This document shows, piece after piece, positions 14,522 to 22,953 of a DNA stretch of 22,953 nucleotides (its first letter is position 1; every line of letters begins with the position of its first letter). The notes below the pieces were generated by a model. It was not told the origin of the DNA and made no database searches. It saw nothing but the letters and a program-made list of their open reading frames with translations. This DNA comes from PALSA-505 sp035308365. Its GTDB lineage: Bacteria; Actinomycetota; Actinomycetes; Streptosporangiales; Streptosporangiaceae. Both the position numbers and the translations under genes were made by a program. The DNA lies in NCBI GenBank assembly GCA_035308365.1, contig DATGGU010000050.1, positions 1-22,953 of the forward strand. Reading direction: 5' to 3'.

Positions 14522-16687
14522 ATGGATCAGACGGGCCCGGCGGGGGACGCGGACGTGCCGGCCGGCACGGGCAACGGCGGGACCGTTCCGGCCAGCTCAC
14601 TCGCCGTCAGTGATGGCGAGCATACTTCCGGCAACGTGACGGCGGGCCCTGGGCCAGGTACGCCGTGGCAGTCCTGGATGGGCCGGTGGCGGCGCTCGCC
14701 GGTCATCCGCCATGTGGTGATCCTGGCCGGCTTCCTGCTGGCCGGGATCGTGTTCACCTGGCCCAGGGTCACCTATCTGTGGGATCACAAGCTCCCCAGC
14801 ACCCGTGACGCAGCTTCGTTCGTCTGGGGTTTCTGGTGGGTAGCGCATCAGGTCTCCCACCTGTCCAACCCCTGGTTCACCCGCTACCTGGCGGCTCCGG
14901 TCGGGTCCCAGCTCGGTTTCCACACGCTTCTGCCACTGCCCGGCCTGGTGATGACGCCCGTCACCCTGGCCTTCGGGCCGTCGGCGTCCTACAACCTGCT
15001 GTCGGCGCTCACGCCGGGCCTGCTGGCCTACGCCATGTACCGGGTGGGGCGGCTGTGGCTGCCGTCGCAGACCGGCGCGATCGCCGCCGGTGCGTTCTAC
15101 GGCCTGTCCTCCATGCTCACCAACAACAGCTGGTATGAGCTCAACCTGGCGATGGGTGCACTGTTCATCCCGCTGGCACTGGAGGGTGCGGTACGGCTGC
15201 GCAGGCGCCCGGGCTGGCGTCAGGCCGTGGTCCTCGGCGTGGTCCTTGGCGCGGCGCTGCTGACCGACCAGGAGTCGGCCATCCTGGCGACGTTCGCGGC
15301 GGCGCTCGCGCTGCTGCCGTGGCTGGTCTTCGGCCCGTTCCGGGGCAGGCGCACGGCCAGGACCGGGAGCGGGAGCGGCACCACGCCAGCGGCAGAGCCC
15401 GAACCGGGCAGCGGCCCGGGGCGGACGTTCCTGAGCAGGCTGTGGCCGGTGTCCCTGGCCGCGGTGGCCACGCTGGTGGTAGCGAGCCCGCAGATCATCG
15501 CCATGATCGCGCAAGCCGCGGACGGCAACGCGTCCTTCCCGCCGGCCCAGCTGGCCGCCTCCTACGATCAGTACGGTGCCGGATTGCTGGGGCTGTTCGC
15601 ACCCTCGCCCCGGCTGTGGACCTACGGGTTCGACGGGGCGTCCTCGTTCTTCTACCACAGCGGGATCATCAACCCGAACCACCTCATCGGTGAGCTTCAG
15701 GTCTCCGACGTTCCCATGTTCGGGGTGACGCTCACCATCCTCGCCATCGCCGGCCTGATCGTCTCGTTCCGCCGGCGTAACGCATGGCTGCTGGCGCTGC
15801 TGGCGGTAGGCTGCCTCGCTCTCGCCTTGGGCCCGCAGCTCTGGATCGGCTCGCATGTGTACACCCCGTTCGCCCAGACCTGGCGGGGCATCCGGGTCTC
15901 GCTGCTGATGCCGTACACCTGGCTGGTCCGCGTGCCGGTCTTCTCGAACTTCCGCGAGGCCTGGCGGTTCGCCGAGCTAGCGCTGGCCGGGATGGCATTG
16001 CTGGCCGGCGCGGCGATCAACTGGCTGCGATACCACGCCAAGCCGGTGCTGGCCGCTGCGGTCGTGCTCAGCCTGTTCGAGCTGGGCTGGGCTGGTAACC
16101 CGCCGGGCAACGTCATGCCGGGACTGATCAAGATCAGTTCGATGCCGACCTCGATGCCCACGCTCGACAGCCGGATCGCCGCCGACCATTCCTCGTCGAT
16201 CGTGGTCGACTTCCCGTTCGGCATCCGCGGCGGCCCGCCGATCTACGGCCCCGGGTTCAACCCCGAGACAGAGGTGCTGGCGACCGCCGACGGCCATCCG
16301 CTCGCTGATGGCCTCATCTCCCGGGTGCCCAGTTCCACACTCGACGGTATCCAGAGCCACGCGTTCTACGTCGGGCTCAACTACGTCAGCCACCAGTCGA
16401 AGCACACGGTGGGCTACTACATAGGGCGCAACGGCGTCTATTACACCTATCCCAGGTCAAGCAAGAAGTACCTGACCACGGCCGGGTGGCTGGCCCTGGA
16501 AGCCGCGGCGAAGCAGGACGCCAAGCGGATGAACATCGGCTGGGTGATCGTCTGGCCTCAGCAGCAGGTGCCACGCAGCATTGCCCGGTTCCTGACCGCG
16601 ACCGGCTTCAAGCTCGACTACCGGGTATACGTCCCCGACGTCCTGCGGGTGTACCACGTGCACTACATCGAGGTGTATCACCGGTAG
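14522..16687 (+). CDS. GT-C-like polytopic membrane glycosyltransferase (putative)
   Basis: A 721-aa integral membrane protein. After a Gly/Pro/Thr-rich cytoplasmic N-terminus (about 1-55) come roughly ten or eleven transmembrane helices up to about residue 535, then a soluble C-terminal domain of about 185 residues, probably outside. The first outer loop contains DHKLPSTRDAASFVWGFWW with acidic residues in the place expected for GT-C catalytic loops, which use polyprenyl-linked sugars. The family call is moderate, and transport or another lipid-linked role is possible. ATG 14522 has GAGG 7 nt upstream; earlier in-frame starts lack a ribosome site. It converges with the acyl-CoA ligase gene, with 15 bp between stops. 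Confidence 0.65.
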   Translation: MDQTGPAGDADVPAGTGNGGTVPASSLAVSDGEHTSGNVTAGPGPGTPWQSWMGRWRRSPVIRHVVILAGFLLAGIVFTWPRVTYLWDHKLPSTRDAASFVWGFWWVAHQVSHLSNPWFTRYLAAPVGSQLGFHTLLPLPGLVMTPVTLAFGPSASYNLLSALTPGLLAYAMYRVGRLWLPSQTGAIAAGAFYGLSSMLTNNSWYELNLAMGALFIPLALEGAVRLRRRPGWRQAVVLGVVLGAALLTDQESAILATFAAALALLPWLVFGPFRGRRTARTGSGSGTTPAAEPEPGSGPGRTFLSRLWPVSLAAVATLVVASPQIIAMIAQAADGNASFPPAQLAASYDQYGAGLLGLFAPSPRLWTYGFDGASSFFYHSGIINPNHLIGELQVSDVPMFGVTLTILAIAGLIVSFRRRNAWLLALLAVGCLALALGPQLWIGSHVYTPFAQTWRGIRVSLLMPYTWLVRVPVFSNFREAWRFAELALAGMALLAGAAINWLRYHAKPVLAAAVVLSLFELGWAGNPPGNVMPGLIKISSMPTSMPTLDSRIAADHSSSIVVDFPFGIRGGPPIYGPGFNPETEVLATADGHPLADGLISRVPSSTLDGIQSHAFYVGLNYVSHQSKHTVGYYIGRNGVYYTYPRSSKKYLTTAGWLALEAAAKQDAKRMNIGWVIVWPQQQVPRSIARFLTATGFKLDYRVYVPDVLRVYHVHYIEVYHR

Positions 16688-16702
16688 CGGACCCGGCGGC
16701 GG

Positions 16703-18559
16703 TCAGCTTTCGTACAGGGCGCTGATCACGTCGGCGTACTTGGTGTAGATCACGCGGCGCTTGAGCTTGAGCGTCGGGGTGATCTCCTGGGTTTCCGGGG
16801 TCCACTCGGTGTCAAGCAGGCGCCAGCGCTTGACCTGCTGGACCCGGGCCAGCCGCTCGTTGGCCGCGGCGACGGCGGCGGTGACCTCGGCGGCCACGTC
16901 CGGGTGGGCGGCCAGTTCGGCCACTGAGGAACCCTCGATGCCGCGGGCCCGCGCCCAGGCGGCCGCTGCCTCGCCGTCCAGGGCGAGCAGCGCCACGACG
17001 TAGGGACGGCGGTCGCCGTAGGCGGCGGCCTGGCCGATGAGCGGGTGCTCGACCAGCAGGCTCTCGATCGCGGCCGGGGAGATGTTCTCGCCGCCCGCGG
17101 TGATGATGAGTTCCTTCTTGCGGTCCACCACGGACAGGAAGCCGTCGGCATCCAGCGAGCCGATGTCGCCGGTGTGCAGCCAGCCGTCGGCGTCGATCAG
17201 CTCGGCGGTGGCTTCGGGCAGGTTGAGGTAGCCGGGGGTGTTCAGCGGGCTGCGGGACAGGATCTCGCCGTCCTCGGCCAGCTTGATCTCGACACCGGTC
17301 ACCGCCCGGCCGACGGTGCCGAGCTTGAACGCGTCGTGCGTGTTTGCGGTGAACGCACCGGTCGTCTCCGTCATGCCGTACACGTCGAGGATCTTGACGC
17401 CCAGGCTGGCGAAGAACCGGCCCACCTCCACCGGCAGCGGCGCCGCTGCGCTGGAGGCGGCCACCGTCTCACCGAGCCCGAGCAGCGAGCGGATGGGCTG
17501 CAGCACGCTCTCGTCGGCCAGCTTGAATTCCTCGGCCAGCCCGTCCGGAACCGTGCGGCCGAACTGGCAGCTCTCCACATACCGCCGGCCGGTGTCCATG
17601 GCGCGCTCGACCGCGGCCCGCTGCTCCGGGTCGGGCTGCGCTGCGATCAGCGCCTGGATGCCGGACATCACCTTTTCCCAGATCCGCGGCACGCCGAAGA
17701 ATGCGGTCGGCCGCACCTCGCCGAGCGTGCCGATCAAGGTGGTGGCCACGTCCCGGCAGAAATGTATGTGGCCGTTGAACCGCATCGGCAGGTAGATGCT
17801 GAACATCCGCTCGGCGATGTGCGCGAGCGGCAGGTAGGAGACCCAGCGGACGTCCTCGGGAACGGTGCCGAGCTCACCGGCGATGGCGGTCTCATACAGC
17901 ACGCTGTGGTGGGTGATGACGACACCCTTGGGGTTGCCGGTGGTGCCCGAGGTGTACAGCAGGGTGACCGGATCCTCCGGGGAGATCCGCGCCACCCGCT
18001 CGCTGACGATTTCCGGGCTGGCCGCCAGCCGGGCCTTGCCGAGCGCCGCAAAGTCCGGCCAGCTCAGATAGCGGTCGCCGGCCGGGCAGGCCGCCGGATC
18101 CCTGACGATGATCTTGGTGAGCCCGGGCAGCGCGGCGAACACCTGCTCCAGCCGGGCCAGTTCGGCGGCCCCGTCCACGACCGCGATCCGCGCGTCGCAA
18201 TCCCCCGCCATGTAGCCGATCTGGTCGGCGGACAAGGTGGCATAGAACGTCACCGGCACACCGCCGGCGTGTACGGCCCCGAGGTCGGCGAGGATGTGCT
18301 CGACCCGGTTGGGCATCATCAGCGCGACCCGCTCGCCGGGCGCCAGCCCGAGTCCGGCGAAGCCCGCGGCCAGTTCCAGCGCCTGCTGCCTGGTCTGTGC
18401 CCAGGTCAGCGTCGTCCACTCGGTACCAGGGGCGGGCCGGTCGGAATAGGCGGGGCGGCCGGCCGATCGTTCCGCTATGCCAGCGAACTCGTCGCACACC
18501 GTACGGCCCGCGATGGCCTGCTCGAACTCTGCCCGCTGCCGCAGCACTTCTGAAGTCAA
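16703..18559 (-). CDS. Long-chain fatty-acid--CoA ligase (FadD15-like)
   Basis: A 618-aa AMP-forming acyl-CoA synthetase. Core motifs are YTSGTTGNPKG (202-212, ATP-binding loop), YLPLAHIAER, VYGMTETTGAF (adenylate site), DGWLHTGDIG with the ribose-binding Asp, and VDRKKELIITAGGENISP (hinge and catalytic region). TPTLKLKRR near the end carries the expected Lys. It activates a fatty acid to acyl-AMP and then acyl-CoA in the cytoplasm or at the membrane. Length fits the FadD15/AMP-dependent long-chain group. TTG 18559 is chosen because GGGAGG lies 6 nt upstream. It is monocistronic, divergent from fdhD and converging with the GT-C-like gene. Confidence 0.9.
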   Translation of the reverse strand: MTSEVLRQRAEFEQAIAGRTVCDEFAGIAERSAGRPAYSDRPAPGTEWTTLTWAQTRQQALELAAGFAGLGLAPGERVALMMPNRVEHILADLGAVHAGGVPVTFYATLSADQIGYMAGDCDARIAVVDGAAELARLEQVFAALPGLTKIIVRDPAACPAGDRYLSWPDFAALGKARLAASPEIVSERVARISPEDPVTLLYTSGTTGNPKGVVITHHSVLYETAIAGELGTVPEDVRWVSYLPLAHIAERMFSIYLPMRFNGHIHFCRDVATTLIGTLGEVRPTAFFGVPRIWEKVMSGIQALIAAQPDPEQRAAVERAMDTGRRYVESCQFGRTVPDGLAEEFKLADESVLQPIRSLLGLGETVAASSAAAPLPVEVGRFFASLGVKILDVYGMTETTGAFTANTHDAFKLGTVGRAVTGVEIKLAEDGEILSRSPLNTPGYLNLPEATAELIDADGWLHTGDIGSLDADGFLSVVDRKKELIITAGGENISPAAIESLLVEHPLIGQAAAYGDRRPYVVALLALDGEAAAAWARARGIEGSSVAELAAHPDVAAEVTAAVAAANERLARVQQVKRWRLLDTEWTPETQEITPTLKLKRRVIYTKYADVISALYES

Positions 18560-18790
18560 CGCGCACCTCCCTCGCCCTGTTGCTGGCACGGTACCGGATG
18601 GGATTGCCCGGGTTCGACCCCGGCCGCTCATGCTGGAAACGGCGTAGCCTTCGAGAAGGCCAGGCGCGTTATTCAACCGCGTCGCGAGTGCGGGCCTGCG
18701 TGAGCGATCGGGCCAGGTCACGCGGAGCTACCTGGCAGATAATTGGATAACGCGAACTCTTTATCGACCCAGCGTATTACGGAGAGCGGT

Positions 18791-19678
18791 ATGACGGGCA
18801 GGACGGCCAGGCGGCGGATCCTGCACATCACCATGGACGGCTCATCCGGTCCGGGTGGCGGGGACGGCGCGAATGGCACGTACCGGGCCGACCTGCTGGC
18901 CACCGAGGAACCGCTGGAGATCCGGGTGAACGGCCGGCCGCTGGCCGTGACCATGCGCACGCCGGGCGACGACATCGACCTGGCCGCTGGGTTCCTGGTC
19001 ACCGAGGGCCTGGTGCCGGGCCCCTCAGCCATCGCCGGGATCCGGATCTGCGAGCCGGGCCAGGAACCGGCCGCCGGTTTTGACGGTGCAGGCAGCACCA
19101 GACCGGCCGGCAACGTCGCGGAGGTGACCCTGGCGGCGGGCCTGGACATCGACGACGACCGGCTGCGCCGGAACTTCCTGACCACGAGCGCCTGCGGCGT
19201 CTGCGGCAAGGCCAGCATCGACGCGATCAGGGTGCGGGCCGTCCACGACGTGGCCGCCGACCCGGTCAGCGTCGCCGCCGCGGTGCTGGCCGAACTGCCC
19301 GGGAAGCTGCGGGCCGCGCAGCGGGTGTTCGCCCATACCGGCGGGCTGCACGCGGCCGGGCTGTTCGCCGCCGACGGGTCGCTGCTCACCCTGCGCGAGG
19401 ATGTGGGCAGGCACAACGCGGTGGACAAGGTGGCCGGCTGGGCGGCCGGCCAGGGCAGGCTGCCGCTGGCGGGCTGCGTCCTGCTGGTGAGCGGGCGGGC
19501 CTCCTTCGAGCTGGTGCAGAAGGCCTATGTGACCGGCATACCGGTGGTCGCCGCGGTGTCCGCGCCGTCCTCGCTCGCCGCCGGCCTGGCCGGCGAGGCG
19601 GGCATGACCCTGGTCGGCTTCCTGCGCGGCAACTCGATGAACGTCTACACCGGCGCGCACCGGATCACCACGCCTTGA
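18791..19678 (+). CDS. fdhD: Formate dehydrogenase accessory sulfurtransferase FdhD
   Basis: A 295-aa protein that passes sulfur from a cysteine desulfurase to the Mo-bisMGD cofactor of formate dehydrogenase. Hallmarks are TEEPLEIRVNG, TPGDDIDLAAGFLVTEG, SACGVCGK with C135 and C138, LREDVGRHNAVDKVAG (nucleotide-cofactor binding) and LLVSGRASFELVQKA. ATG 18791 is preferred since GGAG lies 6 nt upstream; a longer frame from 18743 has no such site. It stands alone between the fadD promoter region and the converging ABC operon. With selABC nearby it supports the presence of a molybdenum, perhaps selenocysteine-containing, formate dehydrogenase elsewhere in the genome. Confidence 0.96.
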   Translation: MTGRTARRRILHITMDGSSGPGGGDGANGTYRADLLATEEPLEIRVNGRPLAVTMRTPGDDIDLAAGFLVTEGLVPGPSAIAGIRICEPGQEPAAGFDGAGSTRPAGNVAEVTLAAGLDIDDDRLRRNFLTTSACGVCGKASIDAIRVRAVHDVAADPVSVAAAVLAELPGKLRAAQRVFAHTGGLHAAGLFAADGSLLTLREDVGRHNAVDKVAGWAAGQGRLPLAGCVLLVSGRASFELVQKAYVTGIPVVAAVSAPSSLAAGLAGEAGMTLVGFLRGNSMNVYTGAHRITTP

Positions 19679-19767
19679 CCCGGCGGGTAAGCGGCGCGGC
19701 CCTTCGCCGTATCTGGGCACGGGCGGTTCCGGCATAATCGCCAGGTGGCGCTACATGTTCGAGCTGC

Positions 19768-19807
19768 GCGTCGCCCGCCGGGCAGGCTGGCGGAAGGCCG
19801 GCGACGC
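19768..19807. terminator. Inverted repeat between fdhD and the ABC permease
   Basis: GCGTCGCC (19768-19775) pairs with GGCGACGC (19800-19807) across a 24-nt, itself GC-rich loop, in the 176 bp between two converging stops. It is a candidate shared terminator. No T-run is present. Confidence 0.3.
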
Positions 19808-19854
19808 ACAGCAGGCCGCGGCAGCGCTCGTGGTGAGCGCCGGGCCAGTTCCGG

Positions 19855-20742
19855 TCAGGTTCCCACCGCGGGGCCGGCCAGCCCGCGCCTGCGCCGGATG
19901 GTCCGGTCCAGGCCGCCGAACAGGGCGTCGACCGCGATGCCGAGCACCAGGATCACGATCATGATCGACATCGCGCTGGCCATGTCGGCCTGGTTCTGGT
20001 CATTGGAGAGCAGCACGCCGATGGACGAGCTGCCCGCGATGATCACCAGCAGCTCACCGGCCATCAGGCTGCGCCAGGCGAACGCCCAGCCCTGCTTGAG
20101 CCCGGCCACGAAGGTCGGCAGCGATGCCGGGAGGATCAGGTGCCGGTACAGCGCGATGCCGCGCAGGCCCATGGTTTTGCCGGCCCGCAGCAGCAGCGGC
20201 GGGGTGTAATCCACTCCGGCGATCAAGCCGTTGGCGATCGATGGGGCCGCGCCGAGGACGATCACGAACATGATCGCCGAGTTGTTCAGCCCGAAGAAGA
20301 TGATCGCGAACGGGAACCAGGCGATGGACGGCATCGTCTGCAGGCCGGTGATCAGCGAACCGATGGCGGCGCGCAGCGGCTTGATCCTGGACACCAGCGC
20401 CCCGATGACCGAGCCGATGACCAGGGCCAGCGCGAAGCCGAGCACGGCACGGCGGAGCGTGGTGCCGATCGCCTGCCAGAGCTGGTAGTGCTGCGCCTGG
20501 TGCCACAGGTTGGGCAGGACCGTGGCCGGGCCGGGGAAGATGTCGTGCGGCTTGTAGTTGCTGAGGTAGACGAGCTCCCAGATACCCAGCACGATCACGA
20601 TCGCGAGCACCTTGGGCCACAGGCCGCCCAGCAGCTTGGCGCTGTTGCCGCGCAGGAACTCCCGGCCTGGCTGCGGGCCGAGCTCGAGGTTGTCCAGCCC
20701 GGCCAGTGAGGCGACGGGGGTGCTGGTGGTCTCAGCGGACAT
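19855..20742 (-). CDS. ABC transporter permease, sulfonate/nitrate/taurine type
   Basis: A 295-aa inner-membrane permease with about six helices (the first around 43-60). The EAA loop that contacts the ATPase is around residues 187-206 (RAGKTMGLRGIALYRHLILP), as in SsuC/TauC. QTMPSIAWFPFAIIFFG is also typical of this subfamily. ATG 20742 overlaps the ATPase stop by 11 nt, with a GGAG site inside the ATPase gene. It is the last gene of the importer operon. The substrate cannot be decided among alkanesulfonates, taurine and similar anions. Confidence 0.92.
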   Translation of the reverse strand: MSAETTSTPVASLAGLDNLELGPQPGREFLRGNSAKLLGGLWPKVLAIVIVLGIWELVYLSNYKPHDIFPGPATVLPNLWHQAQHYQLWQAIGTTLRRAVLGFALALVIGSVIGALVSRIKPLRAAIGSLITGLQTMPSIAWFPFAIIFFGLNNSAIMFVIVLGAAPSIANGLIAGVDYTPPLLLRAGKTMGLRGIALYRHLILPASLPTFVAGLKQGWAFAWRSLMAGELLVIIAGSSSIGVLLSNDQNQADMASAMSIMIVILVLGIAVDALFGGLDRTIRRRRGLAGPAVGT

Positions 20743-21598
20743 GGGACGCCATCTCCTCCCGCAGCAGGCTGGTCAGGTGTGCGCCCACCTCGGCTATCTC
20801 CGGCGAGTCGATCCGCCGTGGATGGGGGACGCCGACCTTGACCTCCTCGATCACCCGGCCCGGGCGGCTGCTCAGCACGATCACCCGGTCGCCGAGCCGC
20901 CCGGCCTCGCGGACGTTGTGCGTGACGAAGAGCACGGTCAGCGCGCGTTCCGTGCAGATCCGGTCGAGTTCCTCGTGCAACAGGTCGCGGGTCATCGCGT
21001 CGAGCGCGCCGAACGGCTCGTCCATCAGCAGGACATCGGCGTCCTGGGCCAGTGCCCGGGCCATCGCGACCCGCTGGCGCATGCCGCCGGACAGCTCGTG
21101 CGGTCGCTTCCCGCCGAAGCCGTCCAGGTGAACGGCCTCCAGCAGCTCCGCGGTGCGGCTTCGCCGCTGCTGCTTGGGCACGCCGCGGGTGCGCAGTGCC
21201 AGCTCGACGTTCCTGGCCGCGGTCAGCCAGGGGAACAGGGCGGGCTCCTGGAATATCAGGGTCACCCGCCGGCCGCCGGTGCAGACCTGGCCAGAGGTGG
21301 GCGTGTCCAGCCCGGCCACCAGCGAGAGCATCGTGCTCTTGCCACAGCCGGAGGCGCCGATGAGGCAGACGAACTCACCCTCAGCGACCGACAGCGACAC
21401 GTTGTCCAGCGCGAGCAGCGACGTGCGGCCCTTGCCATAGACCTTCGAGACCCCGGTGAGCTCGATGGCCGGGCCCCCGGCGGCAGAGCCGGCACCGGCC
21501 GCCCGTGCGGACGGCCTGGAGCTGCCGGATGACTGCTCAACTGACCGCACTCCCCCGGGGGCCCGCGGGGCGGTGAATCCTCGCTGCGTCACGCTCAT
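20732..21598 (-). CDS. ABC transporter ATP-binding protein, sulfonate/nitrate/taurine type
   Basis: A 288-aa ATPase powering the importer. Walker A is GASGCGKST (81-89), Q-loop Q117, signature LSGGM (169-173), Walker B VLLMDEP (189-195), D-loop ALD and switch His in FVTHN. FQEPALFPWLTAARNVELAL is characteristic of the SsuB/TauB group. An N-terminal low-complexity extension of about 43 residues precedes the domain, so a later start is possible. The ATG overlaps the binding-protein stop as ATGA. Confidence 0.93.
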   Translation of the reverse strand: MSVTQRGFTAPRAPGGVRSVEQSSGSSRPSARAAGAGSAAGGPAIELTGVSKVYGKGRTSLLALDNVSLSVAEGEFVCLIGASGCGKSTMLSLVAGLDTPTSGQVCTGGRRVTLIFQEPALFPWLTAARNVELALRTRGVPKQQRRSRTAELLEAVHLDGFGGKRPHELSGGMRQRVAMARALAQDADVLLMDEPFGALDAMTRDLLHEELDRICTERALTVLFVTHNVREAGRLGDRVIVLSSRPGRVIEEVKVGVPHPRRIDSPEIAEVGAHLTSLLREEMASHVR

Positions 21599-22611
21599 GA
21601 GCTGACCTGTGGCTCCCCGGCAGCCTTGAGCTGCGCGTTGAGCGGCCCGAGATCGTAGATACCGGCCAGGCTGACCGGATGGAGCAGGCCCAATGACACC
21701 GCCTCCCGAGCGTCCGCCGCGAGCGAGGTCGCGTCCGGGTCGTCGGTGAAGGTGATCTCCTTGAACGCGCTGGGCAGCACGCTCGGCTTGATGCCCTTGC
21801 CGAGCAGCGTGGTCAGCTCGCCGTTGGCCGACGCCTGTGCCGCCGTGGGGTTCTTCGCGATGTAGTCATTGGCCTGGATCTGGCCCTTGAGCAGGCTGGC
21901 CACGAGGCTGGGGTACTTCGCCAGGAAGGCCTGCGACACCACCAGGAGCGTGGTCACACCGGTCTCGTGCAGCAGCACGGTCCCACCGTGCTGCACCATC
22001 TCGACGTCGTACGGCGACGGCTCGGATCCGCCTGCTATCTGACCGGACTCGAACTCGGTCACCGAGTCGGAATTGGGTGCCACCGGCTTGATCGAGACCT
22101 CGCCGCCGCCGGTCGTCGTGGTGGTCAGCCCCTGCTGCTTGAGCCAGTAGCGGACCGCCACGTCCTGGGTGTTGCCGAGCGATGGCGAGGCCAGGGTCTT
22201 CCCCTTGAGCTGGGCGGTGCTCGTGATGTCACTCTTGACGACCACCGAGGCCCCGCCGGTGGCCACTCCCGAGATGATCTTGATGGCCTTCCCGCCAGAC
22301 TTCTGCCAGGCGTTGATGGCCGGGTTCGGCCCCACGTAGGCCGCGTCAAGCTCGTTGGACAGCAGGGCGGTGGTTTCTTCGGTCCCGGAGTTGAACACCT
22401 GAGGCTTGAGGCTGACGTTCTTGCCGAGGTCCTTGGCGAAGATGCCCTTGGCGACCCCGACCAGTGCCGGCGCGTGAGTGATGTTGGCGAGGAAGCCGAG
22501 CCGCAGTGTTACCTGGGCATCCCCTGAGCCGGTGGACCCGGACGGTGAGGAACTGCAGCCGACTGCCAGCGCGACCGTCGAGACTGCCGCCGCACAGAGA
22601 ATTCTTCGCAT
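21595..22611 (-). CDS. ABC transporter substrate-binding lipoprotein (SsuA/TauA-like)
   Basis: A 338-aa lipoprotein. The N-terminus MRRILCAAAVSTVALAVGC ends in a lipobox with C19, which would be acylated and hold the protein on the outer membrane face. The mature domain has the NMT1/SsuA-like pattern (LRLGFLANITHAPALVGVA, then LLSNELDAAYVGPNPAINAW, then TLASPSLGNTQDVAVRYWL) of proteins binding sulfonates, nitrate or related anions. First gene of the importer operon. The ribosome site before ATG 22611 is weak (GAGTGGG). The promoter presumably lies in the AT-rich DNA at 22612-22680. Confidence 0.93.
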   Translation of the reverse strand: MRRILCAAAVSTVALAVGCSSSPSGSTGSGDAQVTLRLGFLANITHAPALVGVAKGIFAKDLGKNVSLKPQVFNSGTEETTALLSNELDAAYVGPNPAINAWQKSGGKAIKIISGVATGGASVVVKSDITSTAQLKGKTLASPSLGNTQDVAVRYWLKQQGLTTTTTGGGEVSIKPVAPNSDSVTEFESGQIAGGSEPSPYDVEMVQHGGTVLLHETGVTTLLVVSQAFLAKYPSLVASLLKGQIQANDYIAKNPTAAQASANGELTTLLGKGIKPSVLPSAFKEITFTDDPDATSLAADAREAVSLGLLHPVSLAGIYDLGPLNAQLKAAGEPQVSS

Positions 22612-22680
22612 ATACCCACTCTTTTATGATCGATATAATCGGAAATCTAGACGATACTACACACCGAAAATGTAGGCAAT
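22612..22680 (-). promoter_or_regulatory. AT-rich promoter region of the ABC operon
   Basis: About 65 bp with unusually low GC for this window, directly upstream of the binding-protein start. It includes CGATTATATCG (CGAT-TAT-ATCG, half-sites 3 nt apart) near 22632-22642, a candidate -10 region or operator. No riboswitch fold was recognised. Confidence 0.45.
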
Positions 22681-22745
22681 AGGGAACGTGGCAGCGCTGG
22701 CCGCGCACGTCGGCTGACCTGCCTGCCCGCCTCCGGTAATCCTGG

Positions 22746-22823
22746 GCCGCCGGGGCTGACCGGCTGTACTAGCCGCCGGGGCTGACCGGCTGTACTAGCC
22801 GCCGGGGCTGACCGGCTGTTCTA
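22746..22823. repeat. Three tandem 26-bp repeats
   Basis: Units at 22746-22771, 22772-22797 and 22798-22823, beginning GCCGCCGGGGCTGACC and ending CTGTACTA; the third differs by one base (TTCTA). The stop codon of the minus-strand gene entering from the right is inside the third copy, so each unit carries an equivalent TAG. Because 26 is not a multiple of 3, the other copies lie in other frames. Confidence 0.95.
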
Positions 22824-22953
22824 GTCGTTGCCGCCTGGGGTGTTGGTCTCCAGGCCCACTACCGAGGGGAACCTGGTCAGGCAGGTCGAGAGCTTGGTCA
22901 GGTCGCTGTCGCTGGCGCTGCCCACCTGGTAGCGCACGTTGTAGATCTCGTCC
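22821..22953 (-). CDS. C-terminal fragment of an unidentified protein
   Basis: Only the last 43 residues are in the window, from DEIYNVRYQVGS to VVGLETNTPGGND, ending at TAG 22823-22821. Third-position GC is high and the frame is gene-like. The fragment has no recognisable motif. Its gene points toward the ABC operon on the same strand, with the 26-bp repeats and the operon's AT-rich region in between. Confidence 0.6.
   Translation of the reverse strand, partial: DEIYNVRYQVGSASDSDLTKLSTCLTRFPSVVGLETNTPGGND

Noticed and set aside
17045..18553. 502-residue plus-strand frame
   Set aside because: Antisense to the acyl-CoA ligase, Arg/Gly/His-rich composition.
18600..18645. T-arm-like GGGTTCGACCCC
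   Set aside because: No acceptor, D- or anticodon arm could be placed around it; a chance GC-rich hairpin is enough.

Overview
This window is very GC-rich, carries short overlapping operons with frequent GTG/TTG starts, and its proteins look actinobacterial. Examples are a FadD15-like acyl-CoA ligase, an Stf0-type sulfotransferase, a leucine-rich-repeat-variant protein, an HTTM/DUF5819-like pair, and a selenocysteine tRNA of actinobacterial form. The likely host is a soil or filamentous actinomycete. The species cannot be told from the sequence.

Left part (1-4689). A gene running off the left edge on the minus strand encodes a Tat-type signal followed by a Thr/Pro/His repeat. Divergent from it, after about 535 bp of relatively AT-rich DNA with several dyads, lies a tightly coupled four-gene plus-strand operon: an MNIO-partner (HvfC/MbnC-like) protein, an MNIO/DUF692 iron oxidase, an acyl-CoA-dehydrogenase-fold flavoprotein and a Stf0-like sulfotransferase. 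Junctions are ATGA, TAG-ATG and a 4-nt gap. This looks like a peptide- or metabolite-modifying pathway of RiPP type with no obvious precursor, and it is the best candidate here for an undescribed system.

Centre-left (4686-8860). A converging minus-strand group of five genes follows: an unknown 150-aa protein, a DUF5819-like membrane protein, an HTTM-like membrane protein, a glycosyltransferase-like protein and an LRV-repeat protein. After a gene-free stretch with hairpins come a RelE/ParE-like toxin and a Phd/YefM-like antitoxin (9171-9681).

Centre (9762-13285). The selenocysteine machinery is encoded on the minus strand in the order selA, selB, selC (tRNA-Sec, anticodon TCA). The 3' part of the tRNA gene is duplicated 108 bp downstream. 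fdhD (18791-19678) lies about 5.5 kb away and fits a Sec-containing formate dehydrogenase encoded elsewhere; no selenoprotein gene was seen here.

Right part (13442-22953). It holds a small four-helix membrane protein, a GT-C-like polytopic membrane protein, a long-chain acyl-CoA ligase (minus), fdhD (plus), and a three-gene sulfonate/nitrate/taurine-type ABC importer (minus; binding lipoprotein, ATPase, permease). After an AT-rich promoter region and a triple 26-bp repeat, the 3' end of one more minus-strand gene enters from the right edge.
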